Under the pieces are notes generated by a model, which saw nothing but the letters and a program-made list of their open reading frames with translations, was not told the DNA's origin and searched no databases. Positions 62,807-64,000 of a DNA stretch of 64,000 bases are shown in pieces (position 1 is the stretch's first letter; the number at the start of each line of letters is the position of its first letter). Source of the stretch: Mycoplasmopsis columboralis (lineage in GTDB: Bacteria; Bacillota_I; Bacilli_A; Mycoplasmatales; Metamycoplasmataceae); NCBI RefSeq assembly GCF_900660675.1, contig NZ_LR215039.1:310001-374000 (forward strand). Direction: 5' to 3'. A program made the translations under genes and the position numbers.

Positions 62807-63241
62807 TTATCTAACCTCTAATCTTTCTGGGTTTTGAGCTTGATGTTTGTGTTCTGAACCAGCGTAAATAAATACATTACGACGTTGTTTGTTTCCTAAT
62901 TTTGTGTGTGGAAGCATTCCGTAAATAGCTTTTTCTACTAAAGCGGTTGGTTTTTTAGCTCTAAGTTTTGCAGCATTAATGCTTTTAAGTCCACCAGGGA
63001 AACCTGAGTGTGAATAGTAAATTTTATCTTGTTCTTTTTTTGCTGTTAAAATAGCTTTTTCAGCGTTGATAACAATAACGTTATCTCCCATGTCTGCATG
63101 TGGTGTAAATGTTGGTTTAGTTTTTCCTCTAAGCACTGAAGCAACAAAAGCAGCTAAACGTCCTACAACTTGACCTTCTGCGTCAACAACGTATCATTTT
63201 TTGTCAGCTTTTTGTGTGTTAACAATTGTTGTTTGTCTCAT
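62807..63241 (-). CDS. rplM: Ribosomal protein L13
   Basis: 50S subunit protein uL13, an early assembly protein, 144 residues. The family features [42 protein letters not shown] and [10 protein letters not shown] are visible. One TGA (Trp) falls near the N-terminus, so the standard code misses the true start. The ATG at 63241 has a GGAGGATCAA Shine-Dalgarno. Its leader is about 60 nt from a TGTTATAAT promoter. Confidence 0.98.
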
Positions 63242-63298
63242 TTGATCCTCCTACGTTAATTTGTTTGGAATTTATTCGGTTCTATAAATTGCTTTTTA

Positions 63299-63304
63299 AT
63301 TATA
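63299..63304 (-). promoter_or_regulatory. Extended -10 promoter for rplM-rpsI
   Basis: TGTTATAAT on the minus strand (TGN plus TATAAT), giving a leader of about 50 nt before the rplM ATG. Confidence 0.65.
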
Positions 63305-63408
63305 ACACAAAGACAAAAAACATAAGTATTTTTTTAAATCTTATAAAAAAAGTATTTTGAGATTTTAGATATAACTTTTTAGCACAATTTATGCATCAAA
63401 ACAAAAAA

Positions 63409-63426
63409 GCACCATAAAAATGGTAC
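63409..63426 (-). terminator. Terminator of rpoC
   Basis: GTACCA pairs with TGGTGC (one G-T pair) around a 6-base loop, followed by six Ts on the minus strand. It starts 16 nt after the rpoC stop. Confidence 0.8.
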
Positions 63427-63442
63427 TTTAAATTATTAGTAA

Positions 63443-64000
63443 TTATTCATTGTCATATTCATCATCAAATGAATCATTCATTGAATGGTCTTCATAAAGC
63501 TCAACTTCGTCTAAACTAACATTGTCAAATAAGTTGTCAATATCGTAGACAATTCTTTCTGTTGGAATTTCTTGAGCAGCAGATTTATTGGTGAAATATG
63601 ATTTAGGATCACGAATATCGTATTTGCTTTTTGGATCGTAATTTGAATTTGTTCCAGCAGGAATTTTGTATCCTAAAATGATATTTTCTTTAAGTCCTTG
63701 AAGATAATCAACACGATTTGAAATTGATGAGTTAACTAGAATTTTAGCTGTCTCTTGGTATGATGCAGCAGCTAAGAACGAATCACTAAGAAGAGGAGTT
63801 TGTTTTGCTCCTTTGATTTTTACTTCTCCAAATGCTGGACGTTTACCTTGAGCAATTAAACGTCCATTTTCTCTTTGATAGATAAATCTATCAACTAAAC
63901 TTCCGGTGAAGAAATCTGAATCTCCTGGATCGGTAATAATAATTTTTGAAAGCATTTGACGAATAATGATTTCAATGTATTTATCTGCAATTGCAATCCC
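63443..64000 (-). CDS. rpoC: RNA polymerase beta' subunit, C-terminal part (gene runs off the right edge)
   Basis: Only the last 185 codons lie in the window. The diagnostic C-terminal region is clear: [19 protein letters not shown] followed by [15 protein letters not shown], which form the jaw/secondary-channel end of beta'. The tail after it is an acidic extension (about 60 residues; DDEYDNE end) longer than in most bacteria. The frame stays open to base 64000 ([16 protein letters not shown]). A terminator follows, so rplM-rpsI are a separate unit. Confidence 0.95.
   Translation of the reverse strand, partial: GIAIADKYIEIIIRQMLSKIIITDPGDSDFFTGSLVDRFIYQRENGRLIAQGKRPAFGEVKIKGAKQTPLLSDSFLAAASYQETAKILVNSSISNRVDYLQGLKENIILGYKIPAGTNSNYDPKSKYDIRDPKSYFTNKSAAQEIPTERIVYDIDNLFDNVSLDEVELYEDHSMNDSFDDEYDNE

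Overview
The window is a gene-dense, AT-rich chromosomal segment of a wall-less Mollicute, most likely a Mycoplasma of the hominis/synoviae type (Mycoplasmopsis and relatives). The main evidence is that TGA must be read as tryptophan. Almost every housekeeping gene (pheT, rarA, alaS, metG, rnr, secDF and others) is cut by in-frame TGA under the standard code and becomes full length when TGA is Trp. Other support: prolipoprotein signal peptides, an MnuA-type membrane nuclease, a giant PDxFFG-type surface protein and a reduced gene set with HPr/PTS. All coordinates use genetic code 4. No gap between genes exceeds about 300 bases, and I see no insertion sequence, prophage, CRISPR array, rRNA or replication origin.

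Layout. 1-5435 (minus): rarA-pheS-ung-pheT-glyA, a tightly packed operon with ung set between the two PheRS subunit genes. 5526-20153 (minus): one long operon from a consensus promoter at 20233-20260, made of a 1801-residue membrane protein with a HEXXH zinc-protease motif, oppA-B-C-D-F and a lipoprotein. 20312-21490 (plus): an orphan membrane/coiled-coil protein. 21519-24578 (minus): a large lipoprotein gene interrupted by an in-frame TAA. 24671-26399 (minus): rpsB-tsf with a structured leader. 26615-31364 (minus): secG-rnr-trmN6-metG. 31531-35860 (plus): ptsH, then two ABC permeases and a lipoprotein with no ATPase of their own. 35897-40410: a Ser/Thr-rich repeat lipoprotein, a Bax-inhibitor-like membrane protein and the nuclease mnuA. 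40570-49515 (plus): hisS-aspS, rpmF, ruvA-ruvB, secDF, obg. 49600-59084 (minus): mnmA-alaS-ruvX-membrane protein-greA-deoxynucleoside kinase-hpt, M42 peptidase-methyltransferase, a 51-residue Asn-rich protein, a dUTPase-like protein and tRNA-Leu. 59230-60508 (plus): ftsY-ylxM (SRP pathway). 60545-62113 (minus): an Ala/Lys-rich surface protein. 62273-64000 (minus): tRNA-Ile, rplM-rpsI and the 3' end of rpoC.

How the genes fit together. The window joins translation (five aminoacyl-tRNA synthetase genes, ribosomal proteins, EF-Ts, tRNA modification), secretion (SecG, SecDF, FtsY, YlxM) and scavenging. The scavenging part covers peptides (OppABCDF with a probable ecto-protease, a second Opp-like importer and an M42 aminopeptidase) and nucleotides (membrane nuclease, deoxynucleoside kinase, HPRT, dUTPase). 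DNA maintenance is represented by RuvA, RuvB, RuvX, RarA and Ung.

The most unusual points are: the protease-like PDxFFG protein leading the opp operon; the ATPase-less second importer; a set of genes whose -10 box ends exactly 6 nt before the start codon (probable leaderless mRNAs); the nonsense-interrupted lipoprotein; and a tiny Asn-rich gene with a perfect Shine-Dalgarno next to a 17-base homopolymer.
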